A stretch of 64,000 nt of DNA. Source: Larus michahellis. Taxonomy: Eukaryota; Chordata; Aves; Charadriiformes; Laridae. The notes below the pieces were generated by a model. The model was not told where the DNA came from. It ran no database searches and saw only the letters and a list, made by a program, of their open reading frames with translations. Below, piece after piece: positions 23,836 to 35,334 of the stretch; position 1 is the first letter of the stretch; every line of letters begins with the position of its first letter. The translations under genes were made by a program, and so were the position numbers. The DNA is taken from assembly GCF_964199755.1 (NCBI RefSeq), contig NC_133903.1, positions 2,559,001-2,623,000 on the forward strand, read 5' to 3'.

Positions 23836-25069
23836 CCGGTCCTGCGGGGGCCCGCGCACATGGATCATCCTGCACAGGAATGGATTCCGCTGGGCTCAGC
23901 AAATGAGGAGCGGGGGCTCCGCGGGGCTCCGGAGTCGCTCACCTCCGCGCTCGCCCCGTCAGCTGCTCCAGCAGCGCTCGCGAGAGCATCCCGAGGTATT
24001 TGTTGATATTTAAGTCTGAACTCCTGGAGTCAAGGGACTGTTTCCCTTTTCCAGATCTGTCTGGTTTGTCATCCCCATGCAAGCCCTACAACAGGAAAAC
24101 CTGGAAAGCAAAAGACAGACAAACCCAAAGTACTTTCTTTCCAGCGTGGTGTTTTTTCATGGGCTCGTGTCTCTTCGGAGTCATGCTTCAGGATTTCTGC
24201 ATTTATTATCACCAGAAGAGAGCAATTCCCGCACTCCAATACCTACAAAAGAATAAACCCAGCTGATCTCAAACTGCTCAGGGAAAACTATGGCAGGGAG
24301 AGCCATTTGCCAAAATCTGCAGCAGTGAAAAGAGCAAGCCTCAAATGTCCTTGTTCCCAGTGCCTCCCCCCGCCAGCAAGACAACCATGGTCCAAACAGT
24401 TGAGGGTTTGGTTGGAGTTTCTGCTGCCAGTGTTTTCTTCCTTAAAATCAAAAACGTTTTCTTTCCTGCGGTACCCGAATGTCCCAAAGCCCCACCAGGG
24501 ATGCGAGGCCAAGACCCGCCACGGGCAGCATCCCTCCTCCACCCACTCATGGCAAACAGCACCAATGTTCAAGGTGAATCTCAAGACGCAGACCTCTTAC
24601 AGGGCTCCTGGGGGTCATCCCCCACCAAATGGAGACCTTTTGTGTCTCCCCTTTGGCCTTGGGCTCGACACCTCCACGGAGGACATGCCATCACTAACAG
24701 TGAGGCAACAGAAGACAATCAGCGTCCCCTGCTATCGCTACGAGAGCGGTTTCCTTCAAGCACGAAGAGGAGGCCCCTTCCTCTCTGCACCCCAAGTCTG
24801 GTGTTGTGGGGTCACCAGGTTGATCACGAGTGTAGGGACAACGGTGGTTTGCAAAAAAGAGCCACCAAAAAAGAGCCCTGGACAAGCCATTGGCAGCGCA
24901 TCGCCGGGACAGCTCGGCTGAGAAGGAAGCATGGTCCTGCAGAGGCACCCGGACGTCATCTGGTGCTTCGCTGGACAACTCAAAGGTGTTTATGGCCACC
25001 CTGGCAAGCGCGGCCTGAGGTGACCAGCTACCAAGCAGGGCTGATGGCTCTTCAGGGCTGTTTTCAGAG
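23836..25069. other. Intergenic, nothing recognised
   Basis: A CpG-rich spot at 23890-23990 (GGGGCTCCGCGGGGCTCCGG), then unique sequence. Confidence 0.45.
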
Positions 25070-25285
25070 AGTCACAGAATGATTGGGGTTGGAAGGGCCC
25101 TCTGGAGATCACCCAGTCCAACCCCCTGCCAGGGCAGGGTCACCCAGAGCAGGTGGCACAGGAACGCGTCCAGGCGGGGTTGGAATGTCTCCAGAGACGG
25201 AGACTCCCCCACCTGCTCTTGGGGGGCACTTCCAGCAAACGATAGGGCCTCTCTGTGCCCCAGCTCCTCCCTCTGCGAGGAAGGA
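25070..25285 (-). mobile_element. CR1 LINE 3' fragment
   Basis: Starts AGTCACAGAATGATTGGGGT and continues TGGAAGGGCCCTCTGGAGAT. A different subfamily from the copies at 6.1 and 7.3 kb, judging by the CAGAGCAGGTGGCACAGGAA segment. The far end is hard to place. Confidence 0.88.
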
Positions 25286-25559
25286 CGCGTTCGACGCGCT
25301 TGGAGGCGTACGGCTGAGCAGCGCCGCAGCCTGCGGTTAAAACGCAGCAGGATTTCAAACCGCCCTTTTAACCTCTCTTACCTCCGCGCTATCTTCCAGC
25401 GAGATGAAGCTCTCCTGTCCGCCCAGCCCAGCGTCTTCGTCCCAGCCTTGCCAGCCCCAGCCTTGCCTCCCCTGACCCCCTCTCCCCCCAGCACACCCGT
25501 GCAGGCACTCGCGGGCGGCCGGAGCGCCCTTGGCACTGGAGGGGAGCGAGATGCGAAGG

Positions 25560-26045
25560 AAGAACATTAGGTGGAATGAGAGATAGCAAAAAGCACAGGC
25601 ATATCAGACGTCTCCAGGCAAGATAACACGATAAATAATCAATCAATCCCTACAAAATCCTTAAGTGCTTGATGTATCCTCCTGCAAATTGAATCACTTC
25701 TCCTACCAGGAAGTTCTCTCTTGTAAATAAATGAGAGCAGAAATGGCCCATATTGAAAAATAATGTTGTTAAAACCACTGATTAAGTTTTACACAAGCAT
25801 ATGAGAGCAAACTAAAAGGTTTTAGCTTTTTAATTTAAGAAATGAGGAATATGATATAATTTCAATTTGTGATGAGATAAGATGTTCTCGATATTGTGGC
25901 TTCAATTGGATTATATCCTAATGTACTTTTATAAAGTGTCAGGCTAGCTGCAGATTAAGGTATGTGTGTAATATTCTTTATTAACAATTTAATGGACTTG
26001 CTTTCACTCTATCCATCTTAATCAGTGTTTCCAGTCCACCTGGGA
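25560..26045. promoter_or_regulatory. Candidate conserved noncoding element, 0.5 kb
   Basis: The longest clean AT-rich, non-repetitive block in the left half: GATAAATAATCAATCAATCC, TTGTAAATAAATGAGAGC, TTTAGCTTTTTAATTTAAG, CTTTATTAACAATTTAATGG and CATCTTAATCAGTG. Includes tandem ATCAATCAATC (Pbx/Hox-like) words. No open frame of note. Confidence 0.48.
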
Positions 26046-27085
26046 GATCTAGTTAGTGCAGAACCTGAAACTCCAACCTGATGAAAGAGGGAACTCAGTG
26101 ATCCGTCAGTGTCAAAAACAAGAGGGAAGCACTGATAAAAGACCGTCGAGGATCATCTTTAACCTCCTGTCATCAGCACCACTCCAAGAGCTCTCAACAA
26201 CCGCTCCTGGAGTCACTCAATGAGACATATGCCCTCCTCGGATCTGCGTTCTTCCCCTGCCAGAATATCAAAGGGGCTTTTGGCAACAGGCAGGACTTCC
26301 TGGATCACAAAACGCGGTTGCCTCGTCTCGAGGGACCCGCTCCTATAATCCTATTTTACAGTCAAACGCCAGCGCGAGAGCAGCCTGGTTGTGTGGACTC
26401 TCCAGCGCCCGTCCATAGTCTCCGCTCTGGCGCTTAGACACTTCCATCTCATTTCCCTCTGAAATTTATTCATGACTAGTTTGTATCTGCGTGTTCCGGT
26501 ATCAACATTGGCCTTTAGCTTCACTAGCTCCTCTCCCTCCCTCCTGTTTATCTGCCTGTGCGATCACATCTCCTCTCAGCCCTCATTTTGTCAGGCTAAA
26601 CCAGCTGTGCTTGTTCAGTTGCCTCTCACGAAGGCACTTTCCAACACCTTCCCCACTCTAATGACCCGTCTCTCCACCTCTTCCAGCTTCCCAGGCCCTA
26701 CACAGCCCTCAGAGTCCCACCCTGCTTCTCGTGCAAAGGCTTTTCCGTCTCTCCTGGAAATGCCGTCTCTCCAGGTGGCTCCAAGCACCCTTTGATTTAA
26801 GCAGCCGCCCGTCCCGGACGGCTCCTGCCGTCCAAGCACCCGCCTCTCCCATCCTTGGACCCCCCAGGAGGGCTAAGTCCTTCACCCCAACCAAGGCCTT
26901 TTGTCCTGCAGGTCTTGGTGAGAAATCGGTGGTTTCACACACATGCCAACCCACCGCGGGGCGAGCGGGATGGCTCCTGACACCCTGCACGACATCTCCC
27001 CGCGGAGCCGGTTCCCCGCCTCCCCCTTCCCCTGCACGCACCGCGGCTTGGGGCGCGAAACCAGGAGCAGCAGCCTTGTAAATAA
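26046..27085. other. Intergenic, with an old CR1
   Basis: Apart from the diverged CR1 at 26490-26705, unique sequence, becoming CpG-rich near 26990-27060. Confidence 0.45.
26490..26705 (-). mobile_element. Probable old, diverged CR1 fragment
   Basis: CATCTCCTCTCAGCCCTCAT, TGTCAGGCTAAACCAGCTGT and GTTGCCTCTCACGAAGGCAC follow the order of the CR1 region with CCTTCTCTTCTCCAGGCTGA and the AGGAGAGGTGCTCC segment, but with many substitutions. Confidence 0.5.
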
Positions 27086-27475
27086 TGGCCAATCAGGAAA
27101 TAAATAAATAAGTAAGTAAAATAATGCATATACATCTCATCTCCTTTAATTCCCTTGCAATGCGATGATTCTGCAAGGGTGGGTCGGTCGTAGCTGCAGG
27201 TGCTCCCGGACGGGGGAGGAGCGCAAAAATGAAGTTGTTTGCGGCTTTTGATTCCATCCCTGGAATTATTTACAGCTGCAGGCAATATTAAACTATGTAG
27301 AGCAAGTGTCCTCATTTACATGCTAATTCATTTATACCCTCTGGATTGATTTCTCCAATTCATTTTCAGCCCACTAACTCTTCTGATATGAATTATATTA
27401 TCACCTCCAGAACGGCAGCAGGGAAATGTGACGAAGCCACCCCAGCTCTTCTGATCTCTAATTGCCCTGGCTGTT
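27086..27475. promoter_or_regulatory. Candidate conserved noncoding element
   Basis: Starts with an AAATAAATAAGTAAGTAAA simple stretch, then unique AT-rich sequence: GGAATTATTTACAGCTGCAG, CATTTACATGCTAATTCATT, GATATGAATTATATTATCAC, TCTCTAATTGCCC. The octamer-like ATGCTAAT is at about 27319-27326. Confidence 0.42.
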
Positions 27476-29100
27476 CAGAGCCGGCGTGGCCAGCTGCAGC
27501 TTCGCCTCCCGGCTACCGGCACCCAGCTCCCGGAGAAGAACCGGTGGCGCGGCTCGGGGAGCCCATCGTCCCACCTCCGTCACTGGGTCCCGTTCTGGGG
27601 AAGACCCGACACCTTAAGCTTGCTGCCTTTGGAAATCATTCCCTCTTTCTGCCCCGGAGGAGGAACCACCTCATTTCAGAGAGCAAAAGCAACGTCCGTC
27701 TGGGTTCTGCAGGGGGAAGTCCTGGAGCCGTAAGGAAATTGAATTAATCCTCAACTTCCCAAGGGCCTTTCTGAGGCTTCTCAGCTTTTCACAGCAGCCT
27801 CACACCGTACCTGGGCAGACGGGACACATCCCCAGTTCTCCCTGCCTCGGGAATGAGGTACCCACCGGTGGAAAGACACAGTGCCCGGGGGATGGAGAAG
27901 AGCAGGGAAGTCTGTCCGGAGGAAGCAGCAGCTGGAAGCAGTAGGACTTTTCTCCCACTGCTGGATGAAGGAGGTTTAGGTATCCTTTTCCAGGAGGTGT
28001 ATCCAAACGCATTGTCCCACCTCTCTGGAAGACCTGTCTGAGGTTCTGCCAAGGTAACAGCGGAGAACGGAACCATCTCCTGCCCTGACTCTACCTAAGC
28101 AGAAGGGTGAGTCTCCAGGACACCAGCTGGACACAAAGGAGGGGAGCGAAGCGTAACGAGGTGGATTTCATCAGCCAAAAGTCTCATCGACTAACCATGA
28201 CACCAGTTTTAGTCCTGGACCAAATTTCACTCAGAATTTTAGCCAGATTTTACTCAGAAAGCCCATTAAAGCCCGACCCCTCTGCAGAGCAGGCCTTTCA
28301 CTATTATCTATTATTCCTCATGATGTTTCAACAGCTGATTTCTCATTTTTTACAAATATCTTTTTTTTTTTTTTTTTTTTTTTTAAACTACCATGGACAA
28401 AATAAAGAAACATCAGAGTCTATAACTCTGTGTTCCAGGACTGTTTGCCCCTTGATCTGTGGCATGGGCTGATGTCCCTTTAGCAGAGGACATCTCTTTC
28501 CCTCTGACTCGGCATTTTGGCATTGGCTCTGTCGCTGGTTAAGAGTGAATTCAAAGGAAGGGATTGGGATGTTCTCACTCTGCGGAGCATTTGCCCGTCC
28601 TCCCTCCCTGCAGCCAGATTCGGGTGCATCAGTCCTGTAGTAGGGGCAAATCCACCTCCTTGAGCTTGAGTGAGTTGCGGTGGACACCTCTGCATCCAGA
28701 GACCATATCGGTGCTTCGCAGGCACTGGTTAATCAAGGTGCAAACCCAACTCTGTTACCCGTTTGAGTTGGCTGAGGGGCCCGTCAAGAAGGAAAAGCTC
28801 AGACAAACAAAATGTCCAAGTCTGGACCACTGTGGCTCAGGCTGGCCAGAAGCTTCCCCCTCCCTTTGGCCCGAAGAGGCGTTCAGCACAGAAATCCGAC
28901 TTGTGGGATGGACACCCCACACCGTGGTACATACAGACACGTCCAAATCCGATAAACGCACACGGCATTTGGTATTTTAAAGTCTTCTAGAAGCTTTTCT
29001 ACAGCCTAACTCCTCCCTTGCTCTCATCCCAGCATCTCGTTTGAACAGCACGCAGCCGGGCAGACGTCCCAGAGGGATCAAAAGGTCCCGGACAGTTGGA
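27476..29100. other. Intergenic
   Basis: Unique sequence with a T24 run. A stop-free frame at 28107-28472 is low-complexity and not called. Confidence 0.5.
28361..28384. repeat. T24 homopolymer
   Basis: Uninterrupted run of 24 T. Confidence 0.95.
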
Positions 29101-29399
29101 AGTTAAACGAGACCTCCAAAATCCTGGGTGAAGTGAAAGCTATAGGGAAATTAAGCCATTTTTTTCTGGCTGGCAGGGAAAGGACGGCTCTTTGCTCCTG
29201 ATTTACACCGTCTGAAACAATTAACTTGTGAAAGCCGAGATACCGTTCCCCCTGGCATCCAGTGTTTATTATGCTTCAGACCATTTCAAATGAGCACTTG
29301 AAAAGGAGAGGGAGCCCCTCTGCCTCCTGATCACTTGAGGGAGGGAGAAAGTTGTCCTAAATGGAACAACAGACTGTCCCTTCTTAATGCCACTTCAAA

Positions 29400-29985
29400 G
29401 CTCCTCGGACAGGAAAATTGATAATTGCGTCAAGTACAGTTTTTCTAAACTTCATCATTTAGCGCTGAAAACTGGGCTATTGAATTCATATAGTTCTTTG
29501 ATCAAGACCAGTTAATTAAGTTATTCCCTTGATATGACTCTTATCACTTTAGTGCCAGACCTACATCACACTTACGCAATTCCCATACCGGCTTTGATAT
29601 GCATCGTATAAGCCTCCCAGACCATAATCGCTGCGTTTCTATAGATTCGCGGCTACCTTACCAGTTTCACCCATAAGGACGGGCTATAGGTCAGCTATTA
29701 AAAGAGCGATTGTGCAGCCCAGAAGGTTCCTGGACAAATTGTAACCAGGGAAATTACATACGGACTGAAACTAGACCCGTGATTTCTTCCAGAAGTTGGA
29801 ATTCCAGTTACAAACTCTCCGTGCCTCCCCAGTCTATTTTTTGAAATATATCCAGCAATACCGATAAAAACTATGCAGCTAAGTATTTATTTTAACCCCC
29901 ATCAGCGAGACAATGAAACCTGATCTGTTCTATCGCAACAACGTCACACTTGCAGTAAGAAAAGACAATAAAACTGAGTGCCAAT
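29400..29985. promoter_or_regulatory. Candidate conserved noncoding element
   Basis: Balanced AT-rich unique sequence: GATAATTGCGTCAAGTACAG, CAGTTAATTAAGTTATTCCC (about 29509-29528), GATATGCATCGTATAAGCCT and TTATTTTAACCCCCATCAGC. Essentially free of open frames over 100 codons on either strand between about 29.0 and 30.1 kb. Confidence 0.42.
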
Positions 29986-31620
29986 TCTGAAATACGGCAC
30001 ACCCGTCACTGCACTAAGTCTCAGGCATCTCCGTTTAAGCAGGTTTTCCCTGATTTCTCCCATCCACTCCCCTCCCACACCCCCTAGATCACCTTCTGCC
30101 CTGGCCACCCCTCGCTAAGGCTGTCCCATGGCCTCCCCTGGCCACAGCCAGTGGTTTCCCTGCCCCGCGCAGCTTTCGGTGACTCCTGTCATTCCTTCCC
30201 ACCTTCTGACCCTTCATCTTCTCAGCCCTCCTCCAGCCGCCCCTCTGTTTCTGACCAACCATCCAGGGGCTCGTTCAGCAAATCCTCCTCCTCCACACTT
30301 CTGCTTTCCACAGGAGAGTGACAAGCTCCAATTTAGGTCTCCACAGTTTTCCTCGGGCTTATCCCCTTAAACCGGATTAGCTAACGTCTTAATGCCAGTG
30401 ACACCAGTCACAGCTCACCATCTGATCCTGCCTTTCAGGATTTGCTGCATCTATGCACTTTCCATTGCTAAACTAGATCCTGTGATCTTCCCTTCCAAGG
30501 CCTCCAGCTCCCTGTCTCCATCATCCCGGATGGCTAGTTTCGCTCTTCACATCTAGGAGATGCCCAGATCTCCTCCTCCGCTCCTCACCTGACTCCTCCA
30601 GGGTCTGAACCCTTCCAGCTCCCTGGCAGCCTTTGCGCTTTCCCTGGTTTGATACCTACAAGTTTCTCTTCCAGACCGTCTCCTTCACTTTGAGGCACAG
30701 CCCCCCTGGAAAACTCACGACACCCCTTCCTTGGGCCTCCTTTTTCTTCAGTGTCAGGTACAAAATCTTGAGGCAAACAATTCAAGGCCTCGTTTCCACT
30801 CATCTGACCCGACCCGTTCCCATATTGACCCTGCTTGTGGTTCTCCACCCCACCAGTTTGGCAAGGCCCAGCCTCAACACCCCCGTCCTCTGGGTTTGTC
30901 TACTCTTCCCATCTCACAGCTTCCTTCCCCACCTCCTCTTACACACAAAGCAGCCCACGTGGTGACTCCTCTTGCTTCTTTTAAAGCCCCTTTACAGACC
31001 TGCGTCCTTCCCGAGCTTATCCCAAGCCTTCCCAAGACATCGCGAGGTGGAGACGCCGCTGCTGTAGCACTCTCCATTAGGCACCGCCCAAGCAGTTGCA
31101 TCAGGAAGTCATTTTCCTCCCACCTCCATCCCTTTGCCCCAAACCAGCTCATAAACACCTTGGGGTCAAAACAGCACTTCATCAAACTGTCTGTCCCCAT
31201 CGCCTCTGCGTTCCTGACTTTTAGCCGGTCTCCTGCTCTCCAGGTGGAGGTGAGGGACTCTCCATAGCCCAGGAAAATGAGTATTACAGGGCAAGGACCA
31301 GCACGCAGCTCCTGAGGAGGTTCTGTACCTGGCACCCACTCGCGACCAAGGGGAAGAGATGGTGTGAGCTGCAACTTTCCACCATGGTCCTTCCTTGCTG
31401 GGATGCAATGGGAGCAGCGTGGAGGAAAGGCAGGCAATGGTGGCTCTTGGCCCGCTCACTCCCATCCCACCTCTGGGCGCTCCCCAGCATCCCCACCACG
31501 GCTCGGTCTGGTCCCCATCTCTTCGCTAAAAAAAAAAAAAAAAAAAAGTCCCATTCTCTTCATCGATGAGGCTCTCCCTCCCCGCACACCTTCCCGTTGT
31601 GCCCTCCTAAAATAAAACCC
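29986..31620. other. Pyrimidine-rich intergenic stretch
   Basis: From about 30020 to 31220 the plus strand is strongly C/T-biased (CCTCTGTTTCTGACCAACCA, TCTCCTCCTCCGCTCCTCAC). No repeat family recognised; the bias creates long false open frames on the minus strand. Confidence 0.5.
31528..31547. repeat. A20 homopolymer
   Basis: Uninterrupted run of about 20 A. Confidence 0.93.
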
Positions 31621-33000
31621 CAACCAAGAAGAGTCACCAGCTGGAGTTTAATTTCAGACTCCAAGGCGTATCTGGAGCCAATTTGCAATGCGCTTACTCC
31701 GAAAATCGCCCTCCCCTGTGACGCTTGACAGCTCCAGACCACAGTCCTGCTCTCAGCTCCGAAGGAAAAATGTTTTAATTTGTCACAAACCAATTATAGC
31801 GTCTCATCTATCCCTGAATTACTCATCTTGGCTACAGTCTAGGACAAAGGGCCCCTCTGAGAGGAGATTAGACATGGATATTAACAAGAGAAAAAGTGTC
31901 CACTGTCTCACCTTGCTGGGGACGCGGCTTCCAACGAGACAGGAAAAGGAAACCCCTCCTGACTGACAGCCGGAGGGAGGGCTCCCGTCCCACAGCAAAT
32001 CCCTCGTTTCACGCGGAAGAATGGTCACGACAAACTCCGTATTCAAATAATATTCATGCATGGCAGATAACAGAGTCACGGCTGGCAGAGCTGCAACGTG
32101 AATATAAATAACCTTCGCTCCCTTGGTTGCTACCGCAGCCACTGCGCCGGAGCTGGGCGAAGGGGCGGCGAGGGGTGTGGGTGCTCCACAGGGGGCAACT
32201 GCCTCGTCCGAGCTCCACATGCCACCCCTCTAACGAAGCCCTTTTCCCTTTCCCTGCATGAGGCTGGAAGGGCCTCCCATGGGCTCCCAGCTAAGAGGTC
32301 CTCTCCGGCCACCTCCTCCCACCCCAGCTGCCAGGCAGGTTTGCTGCTCTCACAGGGCGCACCAGCATCCCTCTGAGTCCTTGCTTTGGACCAAACCCAG
32401 CTCCCCAGGCCCCAAGTCCCTCCATCCTTCCCTTCCCACCCCTGCGCTGGCCTCGGGCATCACCCTTCAGCCTGACAGCCAAGGGCTGTGGTGTCACCTT
32501 CCATGCTGAGACACAGCCTTGAGGATGCTTTTGATCCGTCCCGTCTCCTGCGCGGCTCAGGTATCGATTCATCCAGCTGGGAATGGGAGGTGACGCTCAG
32601 AAGCAGCACCCAAAGCTCTCAGAGGCAAGAGGCTCTTTGCACTTACAGTCCCAACCGCGACGAGCCCCGGACACTTATCTCAGCAGTAAGGACAGAAAGC
32701 TGGAGGCAGCACCGGCCTCTCAGTCAGCTGGAGGAACTGGATGGGTTCCTGCTTCATCTCAAGTTGACTCAAGGCATCCGAGGGCAGCCACGGCGCTCCC
32801 TTCCTCCCCGTGCCTGCTGCAGATCAGCTTCTTCCTTGGATGAAGAGGGAGACGATGAAAGCCAATTTCCCTTTGTGCTCATGGCGAATAATTTGGAGAA
32901 TTCCCCTTGTTTACTCAGAACTGTTAATGATGCGTCAGAAATTACCTCCGAGATTGTAATTAAAGAAAACAGCAGAAGAGAGAGAGAGACAGACACACGC
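31621..33000. other. Intergenic with short AT-rich blocks
   Basis: AT-rich spots at 31770-31880, 32030-32115 and 32880-32975 (GGCGAATAATTTGGAGAATT, GAGATTGTAATTAAAGAAAA) may be small conserved elements. Nothing coding recognised; the 250-codon frame at 32488-33240 shows no family resemblance. Confidence 0.42.
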
Positions 33001-35334
33001 ACACTGCCTGATCACAGCTTCATCTGCAAGTCTCGACGTGCTGGAGCCGACACCAGCCTCCCCGTCACCCCGAGCCTGCAGAAGGACCCCCGAGAGCATC
33101 CCAAAGGGCAGAGACTCAGGGATGCAGCTCCCATAAAGTCCCTCGCACTTGTTTTCAGCTACAAAGAAAGCAGCAGCAGCACTCCAGGTATCCAGGAGTT
33201 GGTGAGGCCACGAACCCGACCAGAGGCTGTCAGGAAATGAGCGGGAAGCTCAGCCCCCTTAAAACCTTTTTGGAGGTGGAGCGGCTGACCTGGGAGAGCA
33301 ATTAAGCTCTCAGTCATCACCGAAACGCAGACACCCACATGCACACAGCAACGTATCGGTCAACTCCCTGCGAGCCTGATCTTGGGGCTCGGCCTCTGAT
33401 GGGGCTGGAGCACAGACAGTCCTCTCCCGCAGAGAACGGAGAGGAGTTTGATTCCTGCTGGGTTACAGGAGGGTGCCTGTAATTGCCTAATTACCCCGGG
33501 GTGACCGCTGTGGAGAGGCAGCCGGGAGCTGGTTTCCCAACGCCTCCCTCCCCGCTCGGTCCCAAGGCCAAATCCTCCTGCTTTGCCTCCTGGAGCACTT
33601 CCACGGGGCGAGCAAAGCTGGTGCACCGGGAGAGCAAACGGGGGGTCAGGCGGGGGAATCGGCTCAGCCGAAAGCAGCCAGCTGGAAAAAAGCCCTTCCC
33701 TTCCTCCACCTTAGCCAGCGGCTTACTTCGTCTAGGGTTTGTTTCAAGCTGTGGATTAGGAGAGTGGTGGAAATGCAAATCCTTTGAGTCCCAAATTCAA
33801 GACGGAGGATGGAGGAACAAGCTGGGTTGTCCTCACCTTCACAACCGGCGGCTGACTGGGTGCGCGGGAGCTGCGGGGCTGGGCAGGCTTGGTACAGACC
33901 CTGGCCATGACCGGAGAGCCCTCCATCAGGACAGAAAAGAGTTTGTGTCTCTGGGCAGGGTGCCTTTGGATCAACTACTCCATTATTTATCTGCTCCTCT
34001 TTGGTGTAGAAATAATTGAGGTCAGTCTTGAAGGCAGCCTCACACCAGCCCATGACCTGCTCCCGGTGGCACAGCGAGGAAGGCTGGGCCCTCCCTCCAC
34101 TCCCATTCTCAAGATTTCTCTGCCTAGAGATCATTTAAATCTTTTAAACCCACATAGCACTTCCAGGTGAGCCTCATATCTCCTAGACCATGGTCACCAT
34201 CTCCAACAGACTCCAGATGGGAGAAGCAGCTGAGTTTTCCCTTCAAAGCCTCTTCTTTGGAGGCAGGTAAGCACGTAGCTAGCCGGTGTAATGACTGCCT
34301 GCTTTCTGGCAGCAGCTGGCCCTCTCATGAAAGCAAACCCTACAGAGGCCAAACCCTACGCTCATCACCAATGCAGGGCCCCAGGGGGTGTAGTTTAAGC
34401 ACCTTGTGATCACTTTCCTGCCTAGACCCATCTCCTGCCTGCCCTTCAGGTTGGGCAAAGGTTAAACTGCCCCGTGTCTCCCGGAGAGGGAAGGACTGGA
34501 TGAGTTCGGACGATGCTGCCACCCCCAAATCCATACAAATTAAACCTCGAGAATGGAGAATCTGAGCCTGAAAAGATGAAAGCCCAGCAATAACGACAGC
34601 CTGGGATAGCGATAGGAGAGGGACCCTCTCATTAGGACCGACTCATTTCTCCCCTTCATCAGAGGAGGTTTCAGCTCCGTCCCTCTTGGCTGGCAGCCCA
34701 CGCTGGCAGGTTTCATTATGGGGATTTGCTGCTGATGCCCAGATCTGGGAGAGGGGCTGTCCTCCCTCCCCTCATCCCTACACACCACCCCAGGAAAGAA
34801 AGAGCTTCCCGACAAGCAGACCGGGATGGCAAGGCACAGCCCACCAGCCCCTGTGCTCAGCGTGTCCCCCCAACCCAGGTCATCTTCCCCTCTGGGCGAA
34901 CTCAGGTGAGCATGGAGCAAAGAGCGCGGTGACAGCACTTCCATCAGTGTTTTAACCCAAGGAAACCACAGTTCAGTCATTTGGGTCATCAATGCCATGG
35001 AACATGCTCTGCCTCTCGTCTTCTCCCCCAGACTGCTGGCTAGGCTGGGGTCCCACAAGGCTTGGGGACGCGTGCGATGCTAAAGCAGCAAGGGGGAAAA
35101 TGGACTTAGCCGAGAGGTTTGACATGTCAATGAAATCACTGAGAAATCCCTTGGTGCTGCTGCACTCCCGGGACCTGCAGTTGGTCTGCAAGCTCTGGGC
35201 AGGGGAGCCTCTCCACCACAGCTACGCCAAGCTCCTGCTACCGCTCCCAGCTCCAGAGGAGGATCCTCAGTGCTCAGTGACCAGGGCAGCCCACACCTCA
35301 GTAACCCACACCCAAACTCGCGCTGGGACTCTCG
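33001..35334. other. Intergenic flank downstream of MICALL2
   Basis: Unique sequence with no repeat, exon or site cluster recognised, up to the inferred poly(A) site of MICALL2. Confidence 0.5.

Noticed and set aside
30874..31437. 187-codon minus-strand frame
   Set aside because: Product of the pyrimidine-rich plus strand; no domain recognised.
32488..33240. 250-codon plus-strand open frame downstream of MICALL2
   Set aside because: Composition is unremarkable but no domain, start context or splice partner is seen. Could be tested by RNA-seq.
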